Assembly (NCBI RefSeq): GCF_015500075.1
Contig: NZ_CP045496.1
Span: forward strand, 3,234,001-3,298,000
Direction of reading: 5' to 3'
DNA: 64,000 nt
Source: Mesorhizobium sp. INR15
GTDB taxonomy: Bacteria; Pseudomonadota; Alphaproteobacteria; Rhizobiales; Rhizobiaceae
The position numbers were made by a program, and so were the translations under genes. The notes under the pieces are model-generated. The model worked only from the letters and a program-made list of their open reading frames with translations, was not told the origin of the DNA and did not search any database. Below, piece by piece: positions 24,361-31,984 of this stretch (positions are counted from its first letter, which is position 1; each line of letters opens with the position of its first letter).

Positions 24361-24524
24361 CCAAACTTTCCCAACCGCTTGTTTTTACGCAATTCCGATC
24401 TTCGCCGGTTGCACACCGCGCAGCCGAGCCAAGCGGCATTGTCGCCACGCTACACCGGCTCCACAATCAACGGCTCGCCGGATTTCGCACAAAACGTGCA
24501 GGTCATGGCGACGGGATCCATCAC

Positions 24525-24842
24525 TCAGGCCGCAACACCTGCATCGGCCAGTTGCCGGCTGAAAGCATAGTAGTCGGTTTTGCCTCGCGCATGCGCGTCG
24601 AGCGCCAGCCGCGCGGCCTCGACGCTGGCATGGTCCGCGACTTCATAGAGTTCGTGGATGGGCGCCGACGACAGGCTGTTGCCTTCGCTGTCGACATAGT
24701 CTGAGTGACCATCCGAAATATGCGTGCGGTAGAAGGCGACGCCGAGGCCGTGCAAGGCCTTGAGATAGTCGCCAACGGTGGCCTGGCTGACGCCCTTGTG
24801 GGCGCGGTCAATGTCTTCCAGTGTAAACGCCATGGACAGCAT
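24525..24842 (-). CDS. DUF1398 family protein
   Basis: 105 residues from ATG 24842; ATG 24833 (MAFTLEDIDRAH) is equally possible. FTLEDIDRAHKGVSQAT, then YLKALHGLGVAFYRTHISDG and HSDYVDSEGN follow the DUF1398 (YbcV-like) pattern. The C-terminal segment ARGKTDYYAFSRQLADAGV is the usual ending. These small cytosolic proteins are uncharacterised. It is monocistronic. Confidence 0.75.
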   Translation of the reverse strand: MLSMAFTLEDIDRAHKGVSQATVGDYLKALHGLGVAFYRTHISDGHSDYVDSEGNSLSSAPIHELYEVADHASVEAARLALDAHARGKTDYYAFSRQLADAGVAA

Positions 24843-25001
24843 TATAGGCGGGAGCGCGCCGGCGACAACGGTCACCGAGTTGAGCTTCTTTCCACGAAAA
24901 GCGTCAGCCCAGAGATTTCATGAAGTAGACCGAGCTTCTGGGCGCACCGAAGGGATCAACGAAGTGATGCGGCACGATGCCACCGTTCTTGCCGCGCCCG
25001 T

Positions 25002-25538
25002 CTAGCCGCAACACGGTTGCGGGCCGGTGGAGGGCGCACAGCAGGGCTTGGCCTTTTTCTCTTCGGCCAGCCAGCGGTCGCGCGGCTTGCAACTGGCGGG
25101 CCTGGGCGAGAGCTCGACATGCACGGCGCCATCGACTGTCTGGGGCAGGGCGGAGCGGTAGAGCTGCATCGGGCGCACACCGTCGCTGACCTCAAAGGTG
25201 AGCCTGGCGGCATGGTCGAGGCCGACATGTTCGGTCACCTTGCGGATGATGGCCGAAAACTTGCCCGCAGGCATATGTGTGCGATCCTCGTTGACGTCCC
25301 ACAGCTGGACGAAGATCTCTGACCAGGATTCGGGGTTGGCGCCGCAATCCAGCGCGGCGAATTGGCCGGCCTTGACCTCGGTGACATGATAGCCCGGCTG
25401 CACCGGCCGGCCGTCATAGAAGAACACCAGGGGCTTGTCCTTGTGGCCTGCCAGAAAGTCCAGCAAGGCAGCGATGGTGATGTCTTCGGCATCCAGAGGA
25501 ATGGAGGGTTCAAATTCCCGATTGTCAGAAGCGGGCAT
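25002..25538 (-). CDS. DUF6428 family protein, arsenic-locus associated
   Basis: 178 residues. The core has LLDFLAGHKDKPLVFFYDGR, VQPGYHVTEVKAGQFAALDC and WSEIFVQLWDVNEDRTHMP, the pattern of small proteins found next to arsR in rhizobial arsenic loci. The tail is Cys-rich (KPCCAPSTGPQPCCG, two vicinal pairs), which could bind a trivalent metalloid. It is divergent from arsR across 42 bases, so both genes probably share one ArsR-controlled promoter region. The metalloid-binding idea is inference; the family has no established function that I can name. Confidence 0.8.
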   Translation of the reverse strand: MPASDNREFEPSIPLDAEDITIAALLDFLAGHKDKPLVFFYDGRPVQPGYHVTEVKAGQFAALDCGANPESWSEIFVQLWDVNEDRTHMPAGKFSAIIRKVTEHVGLDHAARLTFEVSDGVRPMQLYRSALPQTVDGAVHVELSPRPASCKPRDRWLAEEKKAKPCCAPSTGPQPCCG

Positions 25539-25552
25539 GTGCGGTAATCCTT

Positions 25553-25580
25553 ATTTCGATATTCATAGGATTGTTGAAAT
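25553..25580. promoter_or_regulatory. Putative ArsR operator and divergent promoter
   Basis: The 42-base gap between the DUF6428 gene and arsR is AT-rich and holds an inverted repeat, ATTTC (25553-25557) and GAAAT (25576-25580), with ATATTCAT inside. The arms end at the base before the arsR ATG, leaving no room for a normal ribosome site, so a near-leaderless or shifted start is possible. ArsR repressors commonly bind such imperfect palindromes. Confidence 0.4.
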
Positions 25581-25934
25581 ATGGATGAACGTCAAGCCCT
25601 CTCGGCCTTTGCCGCGCTGTCGCAGGAAACGCGCTTGCGGATATTGCGCCATCTGGTGATTGCCGGCCCGGACGGCATTGCCGCCGGCGCCATTGCCGAA
25701 AAGGTCGAGGTCTCGGCCTCGAATGTCAGCTTTCATCTGAAGGAGCTTGAGCGGGCCGGGCTGGTGACTGTGCGGCGCGATTCCCGCTCGATGGTCTACA
25801 GCGCCGCATACGACGCCTTGAGCGGCCTCATCCGTTTCCTGATGGAGGATTGCTGTTCCGGCCGGCCGGAAATCTGCGCGCCGGCACTGGCGCCGAGCTG
25901 CTGCGCGGCCGACGCGAAAGCGCCGGCTCAATGA
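25581..25934 (+). CDS. arsR: ArsR family metalloregulatory repressor
   Basis: 117 residues. Winged helix: ALSQETRLRILRHLVIAGPD, then AIAEKVEVSASNVSFHLKEL with the recognition helix, and RAGLVTVRRDSRSMVYSA as the wing. There is no ELCVC motif in the DNA-binding helix. Instead, five Cys lie at the C terminus (C91, C92, C99, C107, C108), a layout like the C-terminal As(III) site of the Acidithiobacillus ArsR. It should repress the ars operon and leave DNA on binding arsenite. Its stop overlaps the next start (ATGA). Confidence 0.92.
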   Translation: MDERQALSAFAALSQETRLRILRHLVIAGPDGIAAGAIAEKVEVSASNVSFHLKELERAGLVTVRRDSRSMVYSAAYDALSGLIRFLMEDCCSGRPEICAPALAPSCCAADAKAPAQ

Positions 25935-26368
25935 TTATCGGGCCGCTTGACGGAAATTCAACCGAACTGGCCGAGGCGCTGCTCGCCGCGGGGCTTCCCA
26001 CGGATGATGTGAGCGATGCCGGTCGGCGGTTCTTCCGCTTTTCAGAAGATGGGCGCACCGTCGGCTTTGGCGGTTATGAACTCCATGGCGCCGACGTCCT
26101 TGTGCGCTCGCTGGTGATGCTGCCGCAAGCGCGCGGGCAGGGGCAGGGAACCGTGGCAACCAATCTGTTGCTCGAACAGGCCGCGCGGGCCGGCGCAAGC
26201 ACGGCTTACCTGCTGACCACGGATGCCGCGCGCTTTTTCCAGCGCCTCGGCTTTCGGCCCGTCGATCGCCAAACGGCGCCGGCGGCAATCCTTGCTACAC
26301 GCCAGGCTGTGGCGCTTTGCCCGTCCACCGCCGCGCTGATGGCGCGGTCTCTATCCGGGTCGCGCTGA
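25931..26368 (+). CDS. arsN2: ArsN2-type arsenic-resistance N-acetyltransferase
   Basis: 145 residues from ATG 25931, which overlaps the arsR stop as ATGA. It is a compact GNAT protein: LAEALLAAGLPTDDV, GRTVGFGGYELHGADVLVRS, VMLPQARGQGQGTVATNLLL (acetyl-CoA loop RGQGQG), and AYLLTTDAARFFQRLGF. This matches the small acetyltransferases found between arsR and transport genes in many ars operons. ArsN1 proteins acetylate phosphinothricin-like organoarsenicals; the substrate of ArsN2 is less clear. The following gene starts within its stop codon. Confidence 0.85.
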   Translation: MIIGPLDGNSTELAEALLAAGLPTDDVSDAGRRFFRFSEDGRTVGFGGYELHGADVLVRSLVMLPQARGQGQGTVATNLLLEQAARAGASTAYLLTTDAARFFQRLGFRPVDRQTAPAAILATRQAVALCPSTAALMARSLSGSR

Positions 26369-27066
26369 TGTCAAAATTTGATCTGCCGCGCCGTCTGGTG
26401 GCCGAGGGCCTGGGCACGGCGCTGCTGGTGGCGACAGTGGTCGGCTCCGGCATCATGGCGCAATCACTGACTCAGGACAGCGCGCTGGCGCTGCTGGGCA
26501 ACACCTTGCCCACCGGTGCGATCCTTGTCGTGCTCATTGCGATTTTCGGGCCAATCTCCGGCGCCCATTTCAACCCGGCCGTCTCCATCATCTTCGCCTT
26601 GTCGCGCCGTCTCTCGGTCGGCGATTGCATCTGGTATGTGCTGAGCCAGTTCGGCGGCGGCATTGCCGGCACCGTGACCGCGCATCTGATGTTCGGCCTG
26701 GCACCGCTGGCGCTATCGACGCATAGCCGCACCGGGGCGGCACTATGGTTTTCCGAAGGGGTCGCGACTTTCGGGCTGCTGGCGACCATCCTCGCCGGCC
26801 TGCGCTTCGAGCGCGCGTCCGTGCCGTGGCTAGTCGGTCTTTACATCACGGCGGCCTATTGGTTCACGGCGTCGACATCGTTCGCCAATCCCGCCGTCGC
26901 GGTGGCGCGTTCGTTGACCGACACGTTCTCCGGAATAAGCCCCGTCAACCTGCCGGGCTTCATCGTCGCTGAGTTGCTCGGCGCCGTCGCCGCCATGGCG
27001 CTGATGACATGGCTGCTGCGGCCGCAATCCGACACCAACCCGCTTTCCGCCGAGGCCAAATCATGA
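26368..27066 (+). CDS. aqpS: Aquaglyceroporin of the ars operon (AqpS type)
   Basis: 232 residues, with six membrane segments expected. The first pore loop has GAHFNPAVS (NPA), the second SFANPAVAVARSLTD (NPA followed by Arg). ATG 26368 overlaps the previous stop (TGATG). In Sinorhizobium meliloti, AqpS lets arsenite produced by ArsC flow out down its gradient, replacing an ArsB pump; the gene order here is alike. It lies in the inner membrane. Confidence 0.9.
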   Translation: MSKFDLPRRLVAEGLGTALLVATVVGSGIMAQSLTQDSALALLGNTLPTGAILVVLIAIFGPISGAHFNPAVSIIFALSRRLSVGDCIWYVLSQFGGGIAGTVTAHLMFGLAPLALSTHSRTGAALWFSEGVATFGLLATILAGLRFERASVPWLVGLYITAAYWFTASTSFANPAVAVARSLTDTFSGISPVNLPGFIVAELLGAVAAMALMTWLLRPQSDTNPLSAEAKS

Positions 27067-27476
27067 CCGTCACGATTTACCACAACCCCGACTGCGGCAC
27101 GTCGCGCAACACGCTGGCCATGATCCGCGCGAGCGGTGAGGAGCCTGATGTCATCGAGTATCTGAAAACCCCGCCCAGCCGGGACCGCCTGCGCCAGCTG
27201 ATCGCGGCAATGGGGATTTCAGCGCGTGCTTTGCTGCGCGAAAAGGGGACGCCCTATGCGCAGCTCGGACTGGCCGATCCCAAATGGTCCGACGACGAGC
27301 TTCTCGACGCCATGCTGGAGCATCCGATCCTGATCAACAGGCCGATCGTCGAAACGCCGAGGGGCACGCGGCTTTGCCGTCCATCCGAGCTTGTGTTCGA
27401 CCTGCTCGACCATCCGGTCATCCGCTTCACCAAGGAAGACGGCGAGGTGGTGAGCCATGATCGCGGCGCCCGGTGA
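27063..27476 (+). CDS. arsC: Glutaredoxin-dependent arsenate reductase
   Basis: 137 residues, start ATG 27063 overlapping the aqpS stop. It has YHNPDCGTSRNTLAMIR with the catalytic Cys at residue 11, and later LINRPIVETPRGTRLCRPSE, which holds the arsenate-binding arginines. This is the E. coli plasmid ArsC class, using glutathione and glutaredoxin to reduce arsenate to arsenite. Product release would go through AqpS or the MFS exporter encoded next, whose start lies inside this gene's last 20 bases. Confidence 0.95.
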   Translation: MTVTIYHNPDCGTSRNTLAMIRASGEEPDVIEYLKTPPSRDRLRQLIAAMGISARALLREKGTPYAQLGLADPKWSDDELLDAMLEHPILINRPIVETPRGTRLCRPSELVFDLLDHPVIRFTKEDGEVVSHDRGAR

Positions 27477-28683
27477 CCAAAGCCTTCGCAATGTCGAAGC
27501 GGCGACGCGCTCTCCGATAGGCGCCATTGTCGCGCTGGGGATCACCCAGATCGTTGGCTATGGCACGCTCTACTACAGTTTCAGCATTCTCGCCGCCGAC
27601 ATGGCGAAGGATCTGGCATGGCCAACCGAATGGATTTTCGGTGCGCTTTCGGCCGCCTTGCTGGCGGGCGGGCTGACGGCTCCCTGGCTCGGCAACTGGA
27701 TCGACCGCTTTGGCGCGGGCAGGGTCATGACCGGCGGCTCTATCTTCGCTGCGGCTGCTCTCATCGCCTGTGCCTCTGCCCCCAATGCGGCTGCATTCGT
27801 GCCGGCGTTGATTGCCCTCGAAGTCGCGTCCATCCTGGTCCAATACGGCGCGGCCTTCGCGCTGCTGGTTCAGATAAACCCGCATGCGGCGCAACGAAGC
27901 ATAACCTATCTCACCCTCATCGCCGGTTTCGCCTCGACCGCGTTCTGGCCGATCACCTCGGCCCTGCATGCGCATATGTCATGGCGAGCCGTCTACCTCG
28001 TTTTCGCGGGGCTGAACCTGCTTGTCTGCCTGCCGCTGCACGCCTGGCTCTCGCATGGGCTGGCGAGAAGCCGGCGCGCGGCGATCGAGCCGCTCCGGCA
28101 TATCAGGGGATCGCTGACCGCCTCCGTGAGGCCGCTCGGATTCGCGCTGATGGTCACTGCCTTCTCGCTGCTGAACCTGGTCAGCGCTGCCGTCCTTGTC
28201 CATATGGTGCCGCTGCTTTCCGGGCTGGGCCTGGGCGCCACCGCCGCCATCGTTGGAACGCTTTTCGGTCCGTCGCAGGTACTCAGCCGCTTCATCAACA
28301 TGGTGTTCGGGATCAACCTGCCGCCGCTGACGCTTGCCGTCATCTCCGCCGCGCTGATGACGGCGGGCGTGATCGTGCTCGAGAGCACGGCGCCGTCGAT
28401 CCCAGGCGCGATGGCGTTTGCCATCGTCTTCGGCATGGGCAACGGGCTTTTCAGCATCGTCACCGGCGCGCTGCCATTGGCCCTGTTCGGCAGTGAGGGC
28501 TACGGCCGGCTGCAGGGCCGCGCCATGTCCGCCCGGCTGATCGTCTCCGCCCTCGCGCCCTTTGCCCTGGCATTCGCCATCGCGCATGTCGGCATTCCCT
28601 GGTCGCTGCTGGCGATGGCGCTTCTCGGTGGTCTCGCGCTGCTCGCCCTGGCAGCGATCACGCGGTTGCCGAGCGGCGGGTAG
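27457..28683 (+). CDS. arsK: MFS exporter, probable arsenite efflux protein ArsK
   Basis: 408 residues with about twelve hydrophobic segments, for example VALGITQIVGYGTLYYSFSI, ALSAALLAGGLTAPWLGNWI and the MFS loop DRFGAGRVMTGG after TM2. The start overlaps arsC by 20 bases, so it is part of the ars operon. Rhizobial ars operons often end with ArsK, an MFS protein shown in Agrobacterium to export trivalent arsenicals and antimonite. I assign it on context and general pattern; a sugar or drug exporter cannot be excluded by eye. No arsB or acr3 gene is present. Confidence 0.78.
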   Translation: MIAAPGDQSLRNVEAATRSPIGAIVALGITQIVGYGTLYYSFSILAADMAKDLAWPTEWIFGALSAALLAGGLTAPWLGNWIDRFGAGRVMTGGSIFAAAALIACASAPNAAAFVPALIALEVASILVQYGAAFALLVQINPHAAQRSITYLTLIAGFASTAFWPITSALHAHMSWRAVYLVFAGLNLLVCLPLHAWLSHGLARSRRAAIEPLRHIRGSLTASVRPLGFALMVTAFSLLNLVSAAVLVHMVPLLSGLGLGATAAIVGTLFGPSQVLSRFINMVFGINLPPLTLAVISAALMTAGVIVLESTAPSIPGAMAFAIVFGMGNGLFSIVTGALPLALFGSEGYGRLQGRAMSARLIVSALAPFALAFAIAHVGIPWSLLAMALLGGLALLALAAITRLPSGG

Positions 28684-28734
28684 TCATCGTTCTCCGTCAG
28701 GGGCGTGTCAGGATCGGGTTTTCCTCCTGCCTGC

Positions 28735-28760
28735 TTAACCCGAAATTAACCTTTCGTTAA
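28735..28760. promoter_or_regulatory. Two overlapping CtrA boxes before minCDE
   Basis: TTAA occurs at 28735, 28746 and 28757, so two TTAA-N7-TTAA boxes share the middle half-site. This is an exact fit to the CtrA consensus. They lie 46-71 bases before the minC start, in the only promoter region of the operon; a further TTAA is at 28779-28784. CtrA is known to control min genes in Sinorhizobium. Confidence 0.8.
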
Positions 28761-28805
28761 CCATGGCTGGCTAGCGTTTAACCAATCAGTAAGGATTCGC
28801 AGCCA

Positions 28806-29561
28806 GTGACCTTCGCCGCCCCGATCGAGAAGAAATCCATACGCTTTCGGGCGCGGTCTTTCGTTGCCTTCACGCTGACGCCCGAGGCGCCCCTGGACGC
28901 GTGGCTGGAGGGGCTGGATCTGTGGATCGGCAACTCGCCCGGCTTCTTCACAGGCCGCCCCGTGGTGCTCGATCTCCACACGCTGAAGCCCCAGGTCGAT
29001 GAGATCGGCGCCCTGGTCGGGCAGCTCGGCGAGCGCGGCATCCGCATCTATGCCATCGAAGGTCATGGCAATGCGGCGCTTGGCGCCGACCTGCCTCCGG
29101 TGCTGACCGGCGGCAAGGAAGCCTCCACTGAGGGCTTGTTCCCGCAGCCCGAGCGGGCGGCCAACGCCGGCTCGCCGGCCAAGGCGGACGAGGTCAAGAC
29201 GGGAGAGTACAAGCCATTGGAGGCGGAAACGCCGAACACGCTGATGATCAAGTCGCCGATCCGCTCCGGCCAGTTGATCTTTCATCCGCATGGCGACGTC
29301 ATCGTGCTGGGCTCGGTCGCCTCGGGCTCCGAGATCATGGCCGGCGGCTCCATCCATGTCTACGGCACATTGCGCGGACGCGCCTTCGCCGGCGCGCAAG
29401 GCAATGCCGGGGCGCGCATTTTCTGCCGCAAGAACGAAGCCGAATTACTGGCGGTCGACGGCTGGTATTGCACCGCTGAGGAAATGGACCCGTCGTCGCG
29501 CGGCCGCGCGATCCAGGCCTTTCTTCAGGATGGCGTGCTCAGCGTCGCGCCGCTCAACTAA
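28806..29561 (+). CDS. minC: Septum-site inhibitor MinC
   Basis: 251 residues from GTG 28806. The N-terminal domain (to about 110) has SIRFRARSFVAFTLTPEAPL and FTGRPVVLDLHTLKPQVDEI; a variable linker rich in Ala/Glu/Pro follows. The C-terminal beta-helix has SPIRSGQLIFHPHGDVIVLG, SVASGSEIMAGGSIHVYGTL and RGRAFAGAQGNAGARIFCRK. MinC blocks FtsZ ring assembly near the poles and is brought to the membrane by MinD. It is the first gene of minCDE, 48 bases before minD. Confidence 0.97.
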   Translation: MTFAAPIEKKSIRFRARSFVAFTLTPEAPLDAWLEGLDLWIGNSPGFFTGRPVVLDLHTLKPQVDEIGALVGQLGERGIRIYAIEGHGNAALGADLPPVLTGGKEASTEGLFPQPERAANAGSPAKADEVKTGEYKPLEAETPNTLMIKSPIRSGQLIFHPHGDVIVLGSVASGSEIMAGGSIHVYGTLRGRAFAGAQGNAGARIFCRKNEAELLAVDGWYCTAEEMDPSSRGRAIQAFLQDGVLSVAPLN

Positions 29562-29609
29562 CACCACTCGAAACAGCACCGCTCAACCAACAATAACGGA
29601 GGCACATAT

Positions 29610-30425
29610 ATGGGCAAGGTCGTGGTCGTCACATCAGGCAAGGGGGGCGTCGGCAAGACCACCTCGACGGCCGCGCTTGGGGCAGCGGTCGCCAAAACCG
29701 GCAAGAAGGTGGCGCTGGTCGATTTCGATGTCGGCCTGCGCAATCTCGATCTGATCATGGGCGCCGAACGGCGCGTCGTGTTCGATCTGGTCAATGTCAT
29801 CCAGGGCACCGCCAAGCTGTCGCAGGCGCTGATCCGCGACAAGCGGGTCGAGACGCTGTTCCTGCTGCCGGCCTCGCAGACGCGCGACAAGGACGCGCTG
29901 ACCGAGGAAGGCGTCGGCGAAGTGATCGACAAGCTGCGCTCGGTGTTCGACTACGTCTTCTGCGACAGCCCGGCCGGCATCGAGCGTGGCGCGCAGCTGG
30001 CGATGCGCTTTGCCGACGAAGCCGTCATCGTCACCAATCCGGAAGTCAGCTCGGTGCGCGATTCCGATCGCATCATCGGCCTGCTCGACGCCAGGACCAT
30101 GAAAGCCGAGAGAGGCGAAGCGATCGCCAAGCACGTGCTGGTGACGCGCTATGACGCGGCGCGCGCCGCGCGCGGCGAAATGCTGTCGATCGACGACGTG
30201 CTGGAAATCCTGTCGACACCGCTGCTCGGCATCATTCCCGAAAGCCAGGACGTGCTGCGCGCCTCCAATATCGGCGCGCCGGTAACGCTGAGCGAACCGC
30301 TGAACGCCGCCGCGCGCGCCTATATCGAAGCCGCCAAGCGGCTTGAGGGCGAGAACCTGCCGGTCGTCGTTCCGTTCGAGCGCAAGGGCTTCCTCGACCG
30401 TCTGCTGGGAAGGAGGGCGGCATGA
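29610..30425 (+). CDS. minD: Septum-site ATPase MinD
   Basis: 271 residues. Deviant Walker A TSGKGGVGKTTSTAALG at the N terminus, then VALVDFDVGLRNLDLIMGAE and FCDSPAGIERGAQLAM. The C terminus FERKGFLDRLLGRRA is the amphipathic membrane-targeting helix. MinD binds the membrane with ATP, recruits MinC, and is released by MinE. A ribosome site (GGAGG) lies before the ATG. Its stop overlaps the minE start as ATGA. Confidence 0.98.
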   Translation: MGKVVVVTSGKGGVGKTTSTAALGAAVAKTGKKVALVDFDVGLRNLDLIMGAERRVVFDLVNVIQGTAKLSQALIRDKRVETLFLLPASQTRDKDALTEEGVGEVIDKLRSVFDYVFCDSPAGIERGAQLAMRFADEAVIVTNPEVSSVRDSDRIIGLLDARTMKAERGEAIAKHVLVTRYDAARAARGEMLSIDDVLEILSTPLLGIIPESQDVLRASNIGAPVTLSEPLNAAARAYIEAAKRLEGENLPVVVPFERKGFLDRLLGRRAA

Positions 30426-30694
30426 ACCTGCTCGACATTTTCAAGCGGCGCTCCAGCGCGCCGGTGGCACGCGAACGGCTGCAGGTGCTGTTGGCCTATG
30501 AGCGCCGCAACCGCAACCAGCCCGACCTCGTCTCCATCCTGCGCGAGGAAATCATGGCGGTCATCGCCAGGCATGTGCAGATCGACCAGGACTATCTGAA
30601 CGTCTCCATGGATCGCGGCGAGACCATGTCGACACTGGAGATCGACATCCAGATCCCCAACAAGAGCGCCGTGCCGCTCGCCATGGCGGGCTGA
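30422..30694 (+). CDS. minE: Topological specificity factor MinE
   Basis: 90 residues, the usual length. The N terminus MNLLDIFKRR is the membrane-binding and MinD-contacting helix, followed by ARERLQVLLAYERRNRNQPD and LVSILREEIMAVIARHVQID. The C-terminal part TLEIDIQIP forms the dimer domain. MinE triggers MinD ATP hydrolysis and limits MinC action to the poles. Translation is coupled to minD through the ATGA overlap. A hairpin follows. Confidence 0.97.
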   Translation: MNLLDIFKRRSSAPVARERLQVLLAYERRNRNQPDLVSILREEIMAVIARHVQIDQDYLNVSMDRGETMSTLEIDIQIPNKSAVPLAMAG

Positions 30695-30706
30695 GCTTTT
30701 CTCCCT

Positions 30707-30736
30707 GCCGGCCTTCGGAACAATCCGAGGGCCGGC
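30707..30736 (+). terminator. Hairpin after minE
   Basis: GCCGGCCTTCGGA and TCCGAGGGCCGGC pair over 13 bases with one wobble and a 4-base loop (ACAA), 12 bases after the minE stop. No T run follows, so it may act with Rho or only protect the mRNA end. Confidence 0.7.
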
Positions 30737-30960
30737 GGCTGCTACCCCTGACGCCCCACCATCTTGCCAACCGAGCAGCGGTCCTTGCCGATCCGGAGCG
30801 GCCGCCCGAACCCTTGTTGTTCGCGCGTAGGTCTGCTCGGGTTTCGTCGGTCCCTCGATCCCTTGCCCCAGCGGTCAGTCGTGCGCTGTCTCACGACAGC
30901 CGGTTCGTTTGGCCGTATCTGGCCTCCATGCCGCGCGAAGCGGCGGGAGGATAGTGCCAA

Positions 30961-31842
30961 GTGACATCGACGCCGGTTGCCAGCCGTGAGGCCGCGCCCT
31001 TGCCGATTGCCGCCCTGATGGGCGCGATGGTGTCGATCCAGATCGGCGCCACTTTCGCCAAGGGGCTGTTTCCGCTAATCGGCGCGCAAGGCACGACGAC
31101 GCTGCGGCTGGTGATCGGTGCATTGATGCTGGCCGCGGTGCTGCGGCCCTGGCGGGTGCGGCCATCGCGCGCCGCCTTGCCGTGGCTGATCGCCTATGGG
31201 GTGACGCTGTGCGCGCTGAACCTGTTGTTCTATGCGGCACTGGCCACCATTCCGCTCGGCATCGCGGTGGCGCTCGAATTTTCCGGGCCGCTGCTGGTGG
31301 CGACGCTGACCTCGCGGCGCGGCAGCGATTTTGCCTGGGTGGCGCTGGCCGTCATCGGCATCGTGCTTCTGTCGCCGCTGGTGCATTCGCCAGCACCCAT
31401 CGATCCGGTCGGCGCCTTGCTGGCGCTGGCGGCGGGCGGCTGCTGGGCGCTTTATATCGTGCTGGCACAAAAGGCGGGCGCTGAACTCGGCACGCAGACC
31501 ACGGCCTATGGCATGGCGATCGCCGCCGTGCTGGTGCTGCCGTTCGGCGTGGCGCAGGCGGGAACGGCGCTGGTGGCGCCAGCGATCCTGACCAGCGCGC
31601 TGCTGGTCGGCCTGTTCTCCAGCGCGCTGCCGTTCTGGCTGGAAATGGTGGCGCTGACACGGATGCCGGCGCGCATCTACGGCACGCTGACCTGTCTCGA
31701 ACCGGCACTTGGCGCGCTGATGGGTTTCCTGTTCCTGCATGAGAGCCTGTCGGCCATCCAATGCGCCGGCATCGCCGCCGTGATTTCGGCCGCCTTCGGC
31801 GCGGCGGTCACATCGAAGCCGCCGGTGCCTTCGCCGGAGTAG
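30961..31842 (+). CDS. EamA/RhtA-type exporter
   Basis: 293 residues from GTG 30961, with GGGAGGA 8 bases upstream. About ten membrane segments in two EamA halves: ALMGAMVSIQIGATFAKGLF opens the first, and DPVGALLALAAGGCWALYIV opens the second. The pattern LNLLFYAALATIPLGIAVAL and TCLEPALGALMGFLFLHESL is close to RhtA, the threonine/homoserine exporter. It is an inner-membrane carrier; the substrate is likely an amino acid or similar metabolite. It is monocistronic. Confidence 0.88.
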   Translation: MTSTPVASREAAPLPIAALMGAMVSIQIGATFAKGLFPLIGAQGTTTLRLVIGALMLAAVLRPWRVRPSRAALPWLIAYGVTLCALNLLFYAALATIPLGIAVALEFSGPLLVATLTSRRGSDFAWVALAVIGIVLLSPLVHSPAPIDPVGALLALAAGGCWALYIVLAQKAGAELGTQTTAYGMAIAAVLVLPFGVAQAGTALVAPAILTSALLVGLFSSALPFWLEMVALTRMPARIYGTLTCLEPALGALMGFLFLHESLSAIQCAGIAAVISAAFGAAVTSKPPVPSPE

Positions 31843-31933
31843 GCATTGAGCCGTTTCCGAGCCGCGACGAGGGTAGGGGAACCACCCGTCCAACCATGCA
31901 AGCCGCGGCCGGCGCCAGCGGCCAGGTTCATGC

Positions 31934-31964
31934 TTGACAGCGCTAATTAGTTTATTAACATTAG
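31934..31964 (+). promoter_or_regulatory. Promoter and operator of the ROK-led operon
   Basis: A perfect -35-like TTGACA lies at 31934-31939. Overlapping the likely -10 zone is an inverted repeat, CTAAT (31943-31947) and ATTAG (31960-31964), in an AT-rich stretch TTAGTTTATTAA. ROK repressors such as XylR bind similar TTAGTTT-type palindromes, so autoregulation by the first gene is likely. A strong ribosome site GGGAGGA follows at 31974-31980, just before ATG 31985. Confidence 0.6.
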
Positions 31965-31984
31965 AAAATAATAGGGAGGAATTG

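Noticed and set aside
30422..30694. minCDE as a plasmid-type partition set
   Set aside because: The three proteins have clear MinC, MinD and MinE features, including the MinD amphipathic tail, and the order is the standard division operon.
31934..31984. An earlier start for the ROK regulator
   Set aside because: It would run through the TTGACA promoter and operator; the strong GGGAGGA site points to ATG 31985.
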